Made by a program: the position numbers and the translations under genes. From Stenogyne calaminthoides (Eukaryota > Streptophyta > Magnoliopsida > Lamiales > Lamiaceae), in contig JBBCBC010000001.1 in assembly GCA_037126765.1 (NCBI GenBank), forward strand, positions 27,512,804-27,576,803: a stretch of 64,000 nt of DNA. Reading direction: 5' to 3'. Below are positions 24,136 through 35,000 of the stretch, one piece after another (position 1 is the first letter of the stretch; every line of letters starts with the position of its first letter). A model generated the notes under the pieces. The model had not been told where the DNA came from and ran no database searches. It saw nothing but the letters and a program-made list of their open reading frames with translations.

Positions 24136-24147
24136 TGGTATCAGAGC
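24136..24147 (+). other. Primer-binding site of the 137-bp interior
   Basis: TGGTATCAGAGC two bases after the LTR end, complementary to initiator methionine tRNA. Confidence 0.85.
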
Positions 24148-24255
24148 AGGAGTTCAAAAGATCACTTTTAATGTGATCACCTGAACTGATCTTTTTAAAA
24201 CAAAAACCCGATCTCTGTATAAATGCATATATTTTAATGTTTTGGCGTCATTATC

Positions 24256-24270
24256 AAAAAAGGGAGAAAT
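24256..24270 (+). other. Polypurine tract of the 137-bp interior
   Basis: AAAAAAGGGAGAAAT immediately before the right LTR, the plus-strand priming site. Confidence 0.8.
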
Positions 24271-25976
24271 TGTTGGGATATTTTAGTTTTGATGAATTAT
24301 GTCAAAACATTATCAACTCAGTTATTGAAGCTAAATCTACGATAACAAGTTGAGGGGGAACGAGAACAAATTGAGGGGGAACTCATGAAATCGACGTAGA
24401 TGATCGAGATCGACGAGGTCGCAGACGAGACCGACGAGATCGATGAGTAAGATGAGTTCCGAGTTAATCGATGAGCCGAAAGCAAAATCGTAAGAGAAGA
24501 AAAGCTAAGCCACCGATCGTAAGATCGATGACCGGATGACCCGATCGGATGACGAGCAGACTGATCGGATGATCGGAAGAACAATCGGTGATATGGTGAT
24601 CGAAGAGCTAAGCAAGTCGATCGTAAAGAAACCGACGGAAGATCGGAAGAAGGTTGCGGATCGGAAGAGGAAAGAGATGAGACCCGACGAGATCGACGGA
24701 TCGAGATCGAGATATGAAGATGAGCAGATGATCAAGATCGACGTGATTGAGATCGATGTTCTAAACCGATATGCTAACCTAATATGCTAAACCGATGTAC
24801 TAACTGATGCAGATAAACCGATATCTTGACCGATAAGGATAATCGATCCGATCATGTGAGCCGATCGATCAAAGAAGAGAAATCGATATCGAAACCAGAA
24901 ATCTGCATATCGGATCAGGAAAGAAGTCATCTGAAGTCATATTCACTGAGAATCAGAACGCTGCTGATGATCGCTTAATTGAAAAGCTAGTGACTGGGGT
25001 CGATTGTTCGGGTTAGGAAAGGTTTAACTCAATGTCAAGATGCCCCGACGCATAAGGTCCGCTAAAAAGAAGTCTGCTGAATCAAGAAACCTGAGACTCA
25101 AGATGTCACTGCACCAAGGCTCAGATAGAATCAAGATCCCGAGACTCAAGAATCAAGAATATAACAAGCAGTAATTCAAATTGACGTGACCAATGAGAGG
25201 AAGACAACCAAATGGAAAAAGTCAAAGAAGAAGCTACAGAATAGTATGGATTTGAATGTGACTCCTTCCAACGTAACATTCAAATCCACACTATAAATAC
25301 AAGTTCTTCCTTCATTCTAAAAGTGGTGGAAGTGTGTGAAATGCGTAAAAACACCATTGAAGCTACAGAGCCAAATCATCTAGCATTTCCACCATAGAAC
25401 ACAGAAAAATAAATACACACATATATTCAAGAAGTGTTCTACCCTAGATCTAAGAATAAATGCCATATCCTAAGCTTAGAGAGATTTTCCCAACCTTAGC
25501 ATTGATGCTAAACAAATGTAAGGGAAAATCTCAACCTAGTTGGAAATCAAACAAACCCAAACCCAAGAGTTGGTTAAGTTTGTAGGTGAGTGTGAACTCG
25601 GTAAACATCTAGCAATCCCGAAAGGGAGGGTAGGCAATCCCGTGAGGGTGATAAGTCCCGTTTGAGTGTGAACTCGGTAAACATCTGTTGGGTGTTGGAC
25701 TAACACGTTAAACTAAGTCCAGTTGGTTAAGTTGGTGCCCCTGATGATAGGGAAGAGTGGATGTAGGAGTTGGACTCCGAACCACTATAAAATCGTGTGT
25801 TCTTTACTGCTTTATGTTCTTACTTGTCATACGCATTCGATTATAAGCAAAACAACACACATGAGCTTAAAACGCAAAAATCTGTATTCACTCTGCCCTC
25901 ACCCCTGTTTTATATGCATCGTATTGAAATGTTTGCTTCCGCACGCGCAAAATGGGTTTTCAAATCGGGACCATCA
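24271..25976 (+). mobile_element. Right LTR of the 137-bp-interior element
   Basis: 1706 bp, TGTTGGGATATT to GGGACCATCA; TATA box CTATAAATAC at 25291-25300. Its U5 end (TTCCGCACGCGCAAAAT) is closer to the SIRE-3 LTR at 61041 than to its own partner LTR, whose U5 differs. This supports exchange between copies. Confidence 0.82.
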
Positions 25977-26730
25977 TCTTGTTATCGGTGTATATAGATA
26001 TGAACGCAAGATAATGAAGCTCTTAAAGATTTTTGGTATTATATTTGACTTTATTTTATTATTTATATATATACACACATAATTATATGTTTGTTCAAAA
26101 CATAACCATAATAATAAATTCGAAAAAAAAAACATAACCATAATCTTGATAAACAAAAAACTTTCAATAACATAAAGGACTAAATATATTAACACCAAAA
26201 CAGATTATGATAACTTGAATTAATAAAAGAAAAACGTAAATTAAAATTAATTAATAAGATGAACGACTCATATGTAAGAATTACTATGCAAACAAAAATG
26301 CAGAACATTAATAGTTGAAAATAATTGGAACGCATCCCAACATAATTAATCTAAAACAAATCTTGGTACAAATCTAAAACTAATCTATACAACTAACATG
26401 AATGAGTCAAACACCTCTTCAAAAAAATCTGAAACTTCCGTATGATGATGGGGAAGTCATCTTCTTCCAAGATGAATTGAGAAAAGAAGTGTCACCACTG
26501 ATATCCGGCGAGATGTAAATCAATTGAGCCAATGACACAATCTCCAAGGAATATATATGCTGAGGGATTTGGGAGTCATGATAATCAAATGGTGATCTCC
26601 AAAGTATATATACTCACGAATTTTACTTGGGAGGAACAGTGAAAACAGAATGTAAGGAGAGAATTTAATAAATAAAACGTCGCACAATCATTGGAAAATA
26701 AATGACGCAATTTCCTTTAATGAAATGAAG

Positions 26731-26822
26731 GGCTGAGATCGATTGATGAAGATCCGACGGCTCAGGAAAAAGAGCGGGAAAACCAGAATGGAAATATGTA
26801 GGTGTATTATATAGTTATAGAT
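26731..26822 (-). repeat. Possible Helitron 5' terminus, copy 1
   Basis: Shares about 90 bp with 28320-28412, including AAAGAGCGGGAAAAC and ATGTAGGTGTATTATATAG. Read on the minus strand it starts TCTATAACTATATAATACAC directly after an A, which resembles plant Helitron 5' ends. No 3' hairpin/CTRR end was located, so the assignment is tentative. Confidence 0.4.
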
Positions 26823-27494
26823 TCCAAAAAAAAATCTTATATATAAAAAAATATACATACTTTAAATATGACCCATAAAGACAATAGGCAGAATACAATG
26901 CATAACTTAAGACTATGCTAAACATAGAGATTAGATATAATGATATATTATTTATTCATTATGCTTAATCATAGTAAAAGACAACACTAAATCAAAATTA
27001 ACCGTTTTTAAAATTAAGAATAACATAATTTTTAAAAGAATAAAACAGTTCAAGCTAAACTATGATAATTCTAACATTGTTTAATCACCTAAATAATACT
27101 ATAAGTTTGAGAAATATATAAAATCTTAAAAAAATAACTGCTTAAATATTATAAGATTTATCATATACACAAACAAAATGAGTTGTTTGATTGAAGGGTA
27201 TATATATAGAAGAATCCTTTTGATTAAAAGGTATAAAAAAAAAGGTATGTTCCTTTTTTAATTAAATTATATATAGAGGTTCATTCCTTATAATTGTATA
27301 ATATATACAAAGGAGACTTTTATTTTATTAATTAAATTTATATATACAATTAAGAATGTGTACATATTTATAAATACAAATTTGATATTATATTGAAACC
27401 AAATTTTATAAGTAATATTACTATATTCATGGCACAAGTAATTATCATCCCCTTGCACAACCAATTATAATTCCCTACTTATAAATATAAGGGA

Positions 27495-27495
<1 letters not shown>

Positions 27496-27572
<77 letters not shown>
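27496..27572. repeat. (AAT)n microsatellite
   Basis: An uninterrupted AAT/TAA trinucleotide run of about 25 units. Confidence 0.95.
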
Positions 27573-27573
<1 letters not shown>

Positions 27574-28319
27574 TAGAAGTGAAGTAATCCCAAAATTAAA
27601 GGGAAGTCACCAAATTAGTGCTCGACTGGAAACATCAATTAAGTGAATAAATCAGTGCACCATTATAAACGTCATTGTGCATGGCAAGGTTATTTCGCCA
27701 AAAATATTAGATGGAACTCTGAAATATCATATCCGACAAAACTGGAAAGAATTGATTATTTCTTGAACAAAGGCGACATCGAATAGAACTCCATTAAATG
27801 CAAGACTAAATGTCGATGCTACCAGAAAATCAAAAGAACGAATGCAAAACTTAAAACCTATACAAACAGAAAATCAAGAAATTCAAAACATTACAAAGAT
27901 AATCACCAAAAAAATATATCCGTTGTCCTTATCTTCCATGAATTGTAGATTCTTCGTTTTGTCGAGGAGATTTCTAAAACACTGTGTCATTAGTATCTCA
28001 TAAACAATTGACTTGAAAATAGGTACAAGCTCGGTTACAATCATATTAGTATCATATAAAACTGACAAAATTCCTAACATTACCTCTAATTCACTAAGAA
28101 TTGTTCTAAAAAGGAGTAAAACAATCTAATTCTTAATAGACAATATAATGAAAATGAAAATACTACTAATGAGGTTTGAAAAAATGGAGTGTAAAACTCC
28201 TCTTTAAATAGTTGGGAGAACCAAACATTTACCTCGAAATAAGCTAGTAATTAAGAGGATATTAATTTCATTAACTTATTAGTCTAAACTATTATGAATA
28301 AGTTGTGTAACAAATGTAC

Positions 28320-28412
28320 GGTTGAGATAGATTCGTGAAGATCTAACGGCTTAGAAAAAAGAGCGGGAAAACAAATATGAAAATATGTAGGTGTATTATA
28401 TAGTTATAGATA
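28320..28412 (-). repeat. Possible Helitron 5' terminus, copy 2
   Basis: Second copy of the 26731-26822 repeat in the same orientation; similarity stops at the same TC-start boundary (about 28410), which suggests a true element end. Confidence 0.4.
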
Positions 28413-28529
28413 TATACTTATCCAATTATTGCACAATCACCTAATCTTTTTATGCTTATTATGTATTTTCAACAGGTGCATGACCTTGCTAATGACATCC
28501 AAGATCAGTTTTTGTATGACTTGGCATGC

Positions 28530-28832
28530 GGTCTATCACGCTAAATGCAAACTTATCCGATATATTTTTTGAATGATTATTGTTTTCACATATCCGCTTG
28601 GGCGCAAAATAGGAAAATAAATCATTCAGGAGTCGCTCTTATTGGAGAAGTGACTATATATCATGGAATCGTTCAGGAAATGATTGAGATAGAGTATCCT
28701 AGAGAACAAATCAAAAGGTTAACCCTCTTTAATTGTAAATGGTTTGATCCCCCATCCACAGACACAATGATATGCCCTAGATATGGAATTGTTGAAGTGA
28801 TATCAAACAAGAGATATAGAGGTAAAACCTAA
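28530..28832 (+). pseudogene. CACTA (En/Spm) transposon fragment, DUF4216-like
   Basis: The frame encodes HSGVALIGEVTIYHGIVQEM, then a Tyr/Glu-rich link and LFNCKWFDPP with a trailing ISNKRYRGK. This pattern (SGV, then Y-G-I/EMIEIEY, then LF-C-W-D) is that of DUF4216, found at the C-terminal side of plant CACTA TNP2-type proteins. No TNP2 transposase core, CACTA termini or 3-bp duplication is visible, so this is an isolated remnant about 95 residues long. Similarity is by eye only. Confidence 0.55.
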
Positions 28833-30396
28833 GTGCATGATTTTAATGTATTTCTATTTTCAAATTTGTTTTGTCCAATCAGAACTGAGTTTCTATTAAT
28901 TTTAATTTTTTATCTTTAAGATTTTATTCATGTGATATCAAGTGTTACATTATTTCTAGTTTTCTCTTAAAAAAAACCAGTCATTGGTATTAGTTAATTT
29001 ATGTCTACTTTGATTTGATTATAATTTGATTATGTCCTGCACTATCGAATTTTGTTAATGAATTATAAATTTTGTGTATTAGAGGTAAAACATTTATGTA
29101 TAAATAAGAAAGAACCTTATCTATTGATTATGAAGGTGATATTTCTATTTTTTAGGATTTAAATTCCATTAAAATAAGTTAGGTGATTGGTGACTTTCTA
29201 TTCAAAAATTAAAATAGAAAAAAATAACTATCACTTGATTTTACCTATATATAGAGTATTTTATCGAGCATGATTGATAAAATTAATAATCAGATCATTC
29301 ATATGTCAAGATTCGACTTTTCTCACAAGACTAACAATTTAACTAGAAGTTTATTTAATTGACAATTTCCCACTTAAATTGTGTTGCTTACATTATTGAA
29401 ATAAATCGGTATTAATATTTGGGTAAACACTTTAATAATTTAGGTCTTAACATGGCAAAACTATCAAAGAACCATGACAACTAAAACCACAATATTGGGA
29501 GTAAAATCTTAAGCATACTATTCTTATCGCCTTGCACATCTTCATCATTGATACTCTGCTTCTCTTCAACCTTAATTACACCACATAAAATAGAAGGTGT
29601 AGAACGCCCGTGAACATTGTCTTCTACGTCCGAATCAGACACGTACTAATTCAATTCCAAAGCTAGAGATTCAGCCTTTTCTAGGTTTGTTTTTGCCTCT
29701 TAAGACATTGCTCAATCGAAACTTTTATCCCCATAAGAGCCTTTTCATAGGATGATTTTTGCCTTCTCAAGGCAATCTTCAACAGTATTTTTTGCACTAT
29801 AAAATGAACCCGATTTGGGTCTAAGCCTGATTAGGCTCAATTTTGGCTCCCGAAAAGAATCAAACCGATTTGACTCGGTTCATTGTTGATCGGGTTCAAG
29901 TCAATTTTGGCCCAAGTTTTTTGGGGTTTTTTTTGCTAGTAATCTTTTTAAAATATGGTTAAGTCTTCAGTTTTAAAGCTTGCCAAACCCAATCAAATCA
30001 TCCAGAACCCACAACTTCAAATTTGAAGTCTCCACACCAAAATCAACAAATTGAGCATAACTTAAAACACATTAGTTCATCAATAATCAAAACAGTTAAA
30101 TACATTCTGTAAAAAAAAAAAGAATATATTATTTACTGCATCGTTACACATGCTCAGAAGGACAATTGAACATTACAAATAAATTAAAAATAAAATTATA
30201 CGGCAATTGGATTTTGGGAGAAGTGGAGATTGAATGCATTAAATACTGGATAATTAGTAGAGATTAACTTTATTATGCATTTATTTTTCTGGAAGCGTAA
30301 CAGTTTAATAAAATGCCTGAACGACAGATGATTTGTAGACGCAATTTTTGGTTGATTTGATGTTCATATTTCAGAATAAAAAAAAAAAAACCAAGT
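28833..30396. other. AT-rich intergenic DNA
   Basis: No supported gene. A GGTTC/CCGAT-rich patch at 29815-29925 has no recognised identity, and an A-run ends at 30390. Confidence 0.55.
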
Positions 30397-30798
30397 GAAC
30401 TCCAATTTTGAATCAGACTCTTGATGGACTTTTTAACTGACCTGGAATTTACAGATATGGCCGTGATTCCTTCATATTGCTGATTTACCCTAATTTCTTC
30501 AAGTTTCTACTTAATTGGATCGGAATATGTGAATTCCAGTTTTGAATCAGACTCTTGATGGACTTTTTAACTAACCTGAAATTTACAGATCTGGCCATGA
30601 TTCCTTCATATTGCTGATTTACCCTAATTTCTTCAAGTTTCTACTTAATTGGATCGGAATATACGAACTCCAGGTTTGAATCAGACTCTTGATGGACTTT
30701 TTAACTGACCTGGAATTTATAGATTTGGCCGTGATTCCTTCATATTGCTGATTTACCCTAATTTCTTCAAGTTTCTACTTAATTGGATCGGAATATAG
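30397..30798. repeat. Tandem repeat, 3 x 134 bp
   Basis: Three consecutive units begin at 30397, 30531 and 30665 with GAACTCCAATTTTGAATCAG or variants and end TTAATTGGATCGGAATAT. The units differ by only a few substitutions, so the duplication is recent or kept homogeneous. No ORF runs through it. Confidence 0.95.
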
Positions 30799-31320
30799 CG
30801 TGATGATTTTAAAAACTGGTTTTACAAAATGATGCGAACTGCCAATTTACTTAAAAATGATGTGAACTGCCAATTTATGTGATTTCTAAGTGGACAAGTG
30901 AGGGTTAAATTTGAATTTTTTTTTAAAGAATCGATGGTTTTACGAATACCACGTAGGTAGAAAGAATCCATTAACACGTGGATTTAGTTAAGTGGAAACC
31001 AGACCTTCATTTTATAAAGGACCCATGTGTGTATGTATAAAACATACCAAATATAATATTAGGGGTATTAGTGTATCTATCATACACTAATAATCCTTGC
31101 CAAACGAGCTCTAAATGTCTTACAAATGATTTGACAATAAAAAATCAATTAATATCTTTACAAAATATTATAAAATTAAAAAATGTATATAGGGTCATTT
31201 TCGGCTTTGGGCTTCAAAATAGTAAGCCCATTGAGTACGCAGCCCAACCCAGATGACAAACTACATGTCACAAACAAACTAAAAAATTACTCCCTCTTAC
31301 CTAATTACCAACTAAAAAAT
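30799..31320. other. AT-rich DNA upstream of the PHD gene
   Basis: No supported gene. A 22-bp-scale direct repeat (GATGCGAACTGCCAATTTA and GATGTGAACTGCCAATTTA) lies at 30832-30875. Confidence 0.55.
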
Positions 31321-31322
31321 TA

Positions 31323-31541
31323 CTCCATCTATCCTAATTTTATTTCTCACTTTCCGTAAATAGTCATTTTAATTTTGATTAACCATTTTCTAAAAAGAAA
31401 ATAAAGTAACTTTCAATATTATTTAATACTATTATTTCTCCCCATTAAACCCACTTTACACCATTTAATACTATTATTTTTTATTTTTTTTAATCTCCGT
31501 GTCTATAGTATTTGACCAATCAAAATTAGGACGGATAAAAT
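31323..31541. mobile_element. Stowaway-like MITE upstream of the PHD gene
   Basis: Inverted ends CTCCATCTATCCTAATTTT and AAAATTAGGACGGATAAAA, preceded and followed by TA, fit the Stowaway (Tc1/mariner) consensus CTCCCTCCGTCC. About 220 bp, non-coding, 500 bp upstream of the start codon. Confidence 0.65.
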
Positions 31542-32041
31542 ATAAAATATTGAAAATTATTTCGTGATATTTTTATTCTTTGATGGTGATATTTTGGTAC
31601 CACGCTAAAGTTACCTTCAAAAGAGACCGTTCAACAATTCCTCTGCCACTTTTTTATTTTCTAAGATTATTCTACCTTTCGGATTATGGTGGTTGGTTGA
31701 ATTTTTTTAGCCATTACACGTGTTATTAATTTACTTTATAAAACACATAGTAAAACACAATATATGGAATAGATGATATTGTGCGCGCAGGATAGTCTCA
31801 CGGACGCCACTTAATTCCCCAAACCCAATTTCACAATTCTCTGGGTTCCGCTGTCGAACAAAATACTGAATTTGGTTCAACCACGCTTACACGGGGATAC
31901 GCTTTCCATTTATGCAAATGATTCTGGGTTTAAATGTGCTTTAGGGCAAAGCCGACGAAGAAATTCACCCGATTTTACAAGGCTATACATGTGAGAATTA
32001 GGGTTTGATTGACAAATTAGGTTTAGAGGTTTTTGGAAGCT
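31542..32041 (+). promoter_or_regulatory. Upstream region and 5' leader of the PHD gene
   Basis: Some 500 bp separate the MITE from the start codon. No canonical TATA box in a convincing place was seen; the last 230 bp are less AT-rich and probably contain the transcription start and leader. Confidence 0.4.
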
Positions 32042-35000
32042 ATGAAAAGCCGGTCGCACCGGCTTCCAATGACGGAGCCCCGCCACGACGACTGGGTGGA
32101 CGGGTCGTGGACGGTGGACTGTATCTGCGGCGTGACTGACGACGACGGCGAGGAGATGGTGGATTGCGATGAGTGCGGCGTCTGGGTGCACACGCGCTGC
32201 TCGCGGTATGTCAAGAGTGAGAAATCCTTCGCTTGCGATAAGTGCAAGAGCAAGAACAGCGGCGGAGGCGCCGCCGCCGCGGGCGGATTTGGCGGTAGGA
32301 ATGACAGCGAGGAGACGGAGGTGGCGGAGTTTTTACTTGAGTTGCCGACCAAAACGCTGCGGATGGAGAATCCCAATCCGAATCCGGCGACTGTTTCGTC
32401 GCATAGGCCGTTTAGGCTCTGGACTAATATTCCAATGGAGGAGAGGGTTCACGTGCAGGGTGTGCCCGGTGGGGAACCTGCTTTGTTTTCAGGGATTGGA
32501 ATGTCTTCGATTTTTGGACCTCAGTTGTGGAAGTGTTCTGGTTATGTTCCTAAGAAGTTTAACTTTAGGCATACTGAATTCCCATTCTTGGGTAACGGTG
32601 AGGTTGAGGAAAAAGAGGAGGGAAGGATGGATAAGACAATTGGTGAAGAAAATAGCACTCGAGCTGATAATGATGCTGGGGTGTTAATCACTTTGTTGAA
32701 GAAGAACGCCAATCCCTTGCCTACTCCTGAAGTGGATTCCGTGGGTGTAAATAGACCAGTTGAAGGGGGGACTTCTTATGAGGTAGTGACTCCAAGAGAA
32801 AAGAAGAAGGCAGATGTTGAAATTCCAAATTATAAGACCCCTGAAGAAGGCAAGAAGAAAGAAAGCAGCTCAGTGCCTGTTTTATTGCACCCTGGAAAGC
32901 GCAGGAAAGAGGGAAATGGAATGAAGGATCAACCTGTGAAGAAAAAGGTGAGGACAATCGAGAAAGAGGGAGATGTCAGAAAACGAGCTCTTCATTCTTC
33001 CAAAGCAGGTGATTTTTTACATGCATTTTCTTATATCTGTTCTGTTTTCAATTTCTTAAGTGGTGAGCTTAGGTGATGTTTTTTTTTGGATTTTAAGTGG
33101 CTTTTAAAAACGGTCGTGGTATATAGTAAGGTAGGTTTGTTTTGAGGTTTTAGGTAGGGTGAGATCTAACTTTATGTCAAATCAATTTGTAAGAGTGAAT
33201 TAAGTTGAATTAGTTATTGTTGTGGAGTGTGATTATAATTATTGGATGATGTATATTATGGTTTAAGTATATAAAAGTGCAAGGATAGAGAACTGATTGT
33301 ATTGGAAAGTGCGACAATAGGTTTTATAGTTGTTGTAGTGGTGGTTTTTCAAAACTGGATTTTAAAATTTAAAACCAAAATCCTGGTTCTTAAAACCCAA
33401 AACAAACATCACCTTATTGTCTTGCTTTGGTCGATTTGTTTATACATTAAGGGCCAAACTTGCCAATTGTAATGTTTTTATGCTGATCAACATGATATAT
33501 TTTTCCAACTAAACTAGTAGCTTCAACATTCTCAAGTGATGGAAAACACGTGGAATTTTCTCAAGACAGAGGCGCTAAGGCTGCCAATAATGGGATTGGC
33601 GATCGACTACTGGATGGCCTTGGTGAGTGTGCTACAAACTTATCTTCAAATGAGCATGCCACCCTCAGAAATGATGTTTCAAGTGATGAAATATCAAGGG
33701 GAGGGAATATAGGAGATAAAGTTCTTGTGGGATCTGATAATGTCTCAAAAACCAGTAACAGTTTGGAAGCATTAGTAGAAGTCAGTGGTTCGAAAAGCAC
33801 ACCCATAAACGAAGAGGTATGTACATCCATTGTCATGTGTTCTTCTTTCATATGTAGGCTTTTGCATCTTAAGGGGATGTTTGCCAAAAAATTATGATTT
33901 TGAGAAAGTGATTTAATTTAGTGATTATGAGCAAAATTGCTTAATAGTAAAAGTGGTTAGTGTTTGCAAAATTTTGTAGAAAGTTGAAGTTGAGTGTTTG
34001 GTAAAAAGTTAAGTATTAGACAGAAGCAGAATCAGCAAGAAACCTACCCTTTCCAGCTTTTAGATTTTAGATTCTATATGATTAATTTATGCAGAAGCAT
34101 TCAATTACATAAAATTAACTTTTGCAAAGCAGGAGCTGATTATATAATCAGCTTTAAGCTGTTGAAAACACCCCCTAAGCCATCCTCTAGATTGATGCTG
34201 TTCATTCTTGTTCTACTTCTGGTTAAGAATAACTTTGTTTCTTAAGTCTCATATTTTTAACTTGGATTTCTTAGTCATGAAATTGAGGAAAGTTTACTCT
34301 GATTTCAGAATTCTTTTTAAGTCAAAATAAATGACGGGAAGGAACAGTGTTAAATATGTTTTAATCATGACATTACTTAACAATTTTGAAAAGAAAAAAA
34401 AAACTATATCCATTGCAGGGATTAATCTGTTAAATCCCAAATAGAGAAAAGCCCAGTTAGGAATTGCGATGGCTATTTTGATTGTTATTACACTTGGTAT
34501 CAAGATAGATATTGCCTTGTGCACATTTCCATATATGTGAACTCACCGGGTTGCTGATATAGTTTATAGAGTTTTCAACATTGGTTTCTGTCCTGCTTTA
34601 CCTGTCTTGTTAGTTTCATCGCTTATTGTTTTCTTATCTTTAGTGTTTATAATTTATCATGAGATGTGGTACTTCTTGTTGTGGCAGGATAGTAATTCCG
34701 TCATAACTGTTGGAATACTATTTCTAAAAACTAGAAAGAATGTGTATATAGTTAAAAAAAGGTGTGCCTAAAGCTCAAGGCACACCAGGCACAACCCTTT
34801 GTGTCTTATCCAGCCAAAAGGCAGGCAATGTTCAAAGATGCACGCCTTGGTGCGGCTTGAGCCTCTGGCTACGCACCCAAAAGGTGTGCTTTTGTTTTGT
34901 TTTTTTCCTGCTTATTTTCTGTTTTGATTGAGTTAAAATTTGAAGTTTGGACAATTGGTTTAAAAAGGTAGAGAATTTATGATGTACCTAACCAGCACAC

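Larger units (their letters stand above)
22554..25976 (+). mobile_element. Two-LTR element with a 137-bp interior (LTR family 2)
   Basis: Direct LTRs at 22554-24133 and 24271-25976 both start TGTTGGGATATTTTAG. Between them lie only a primer-binding site (TGGTATCAGAGC, 24136-24147) and a polypurine tract (AAAAAAGGGAGAAAT, 24256-24270). No coding capacity remains. The left flank is AAACA; no matching duplication is seen on the right, where a primer-site-like TTGTTATCGGTG follows the second LTR. This suggests recombination between elements rather than a clean insertion. Confidence 0.85.
25977..28499. other. AT-rich intergenic DNA with simple repeats
   Basis: No convincing gene. It holds two copies of a 93-bp repeat (26731-26822, 28320-28412) and an (AAT)n run; the rest is AT-rich with no domain. 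Confidence 0.55.

Noticed and set aside
32033..32041. Earlier start for the PHD gene at 32033
   Set aside because: The codon there is TTG; the first in-frame ATG is at 32042.
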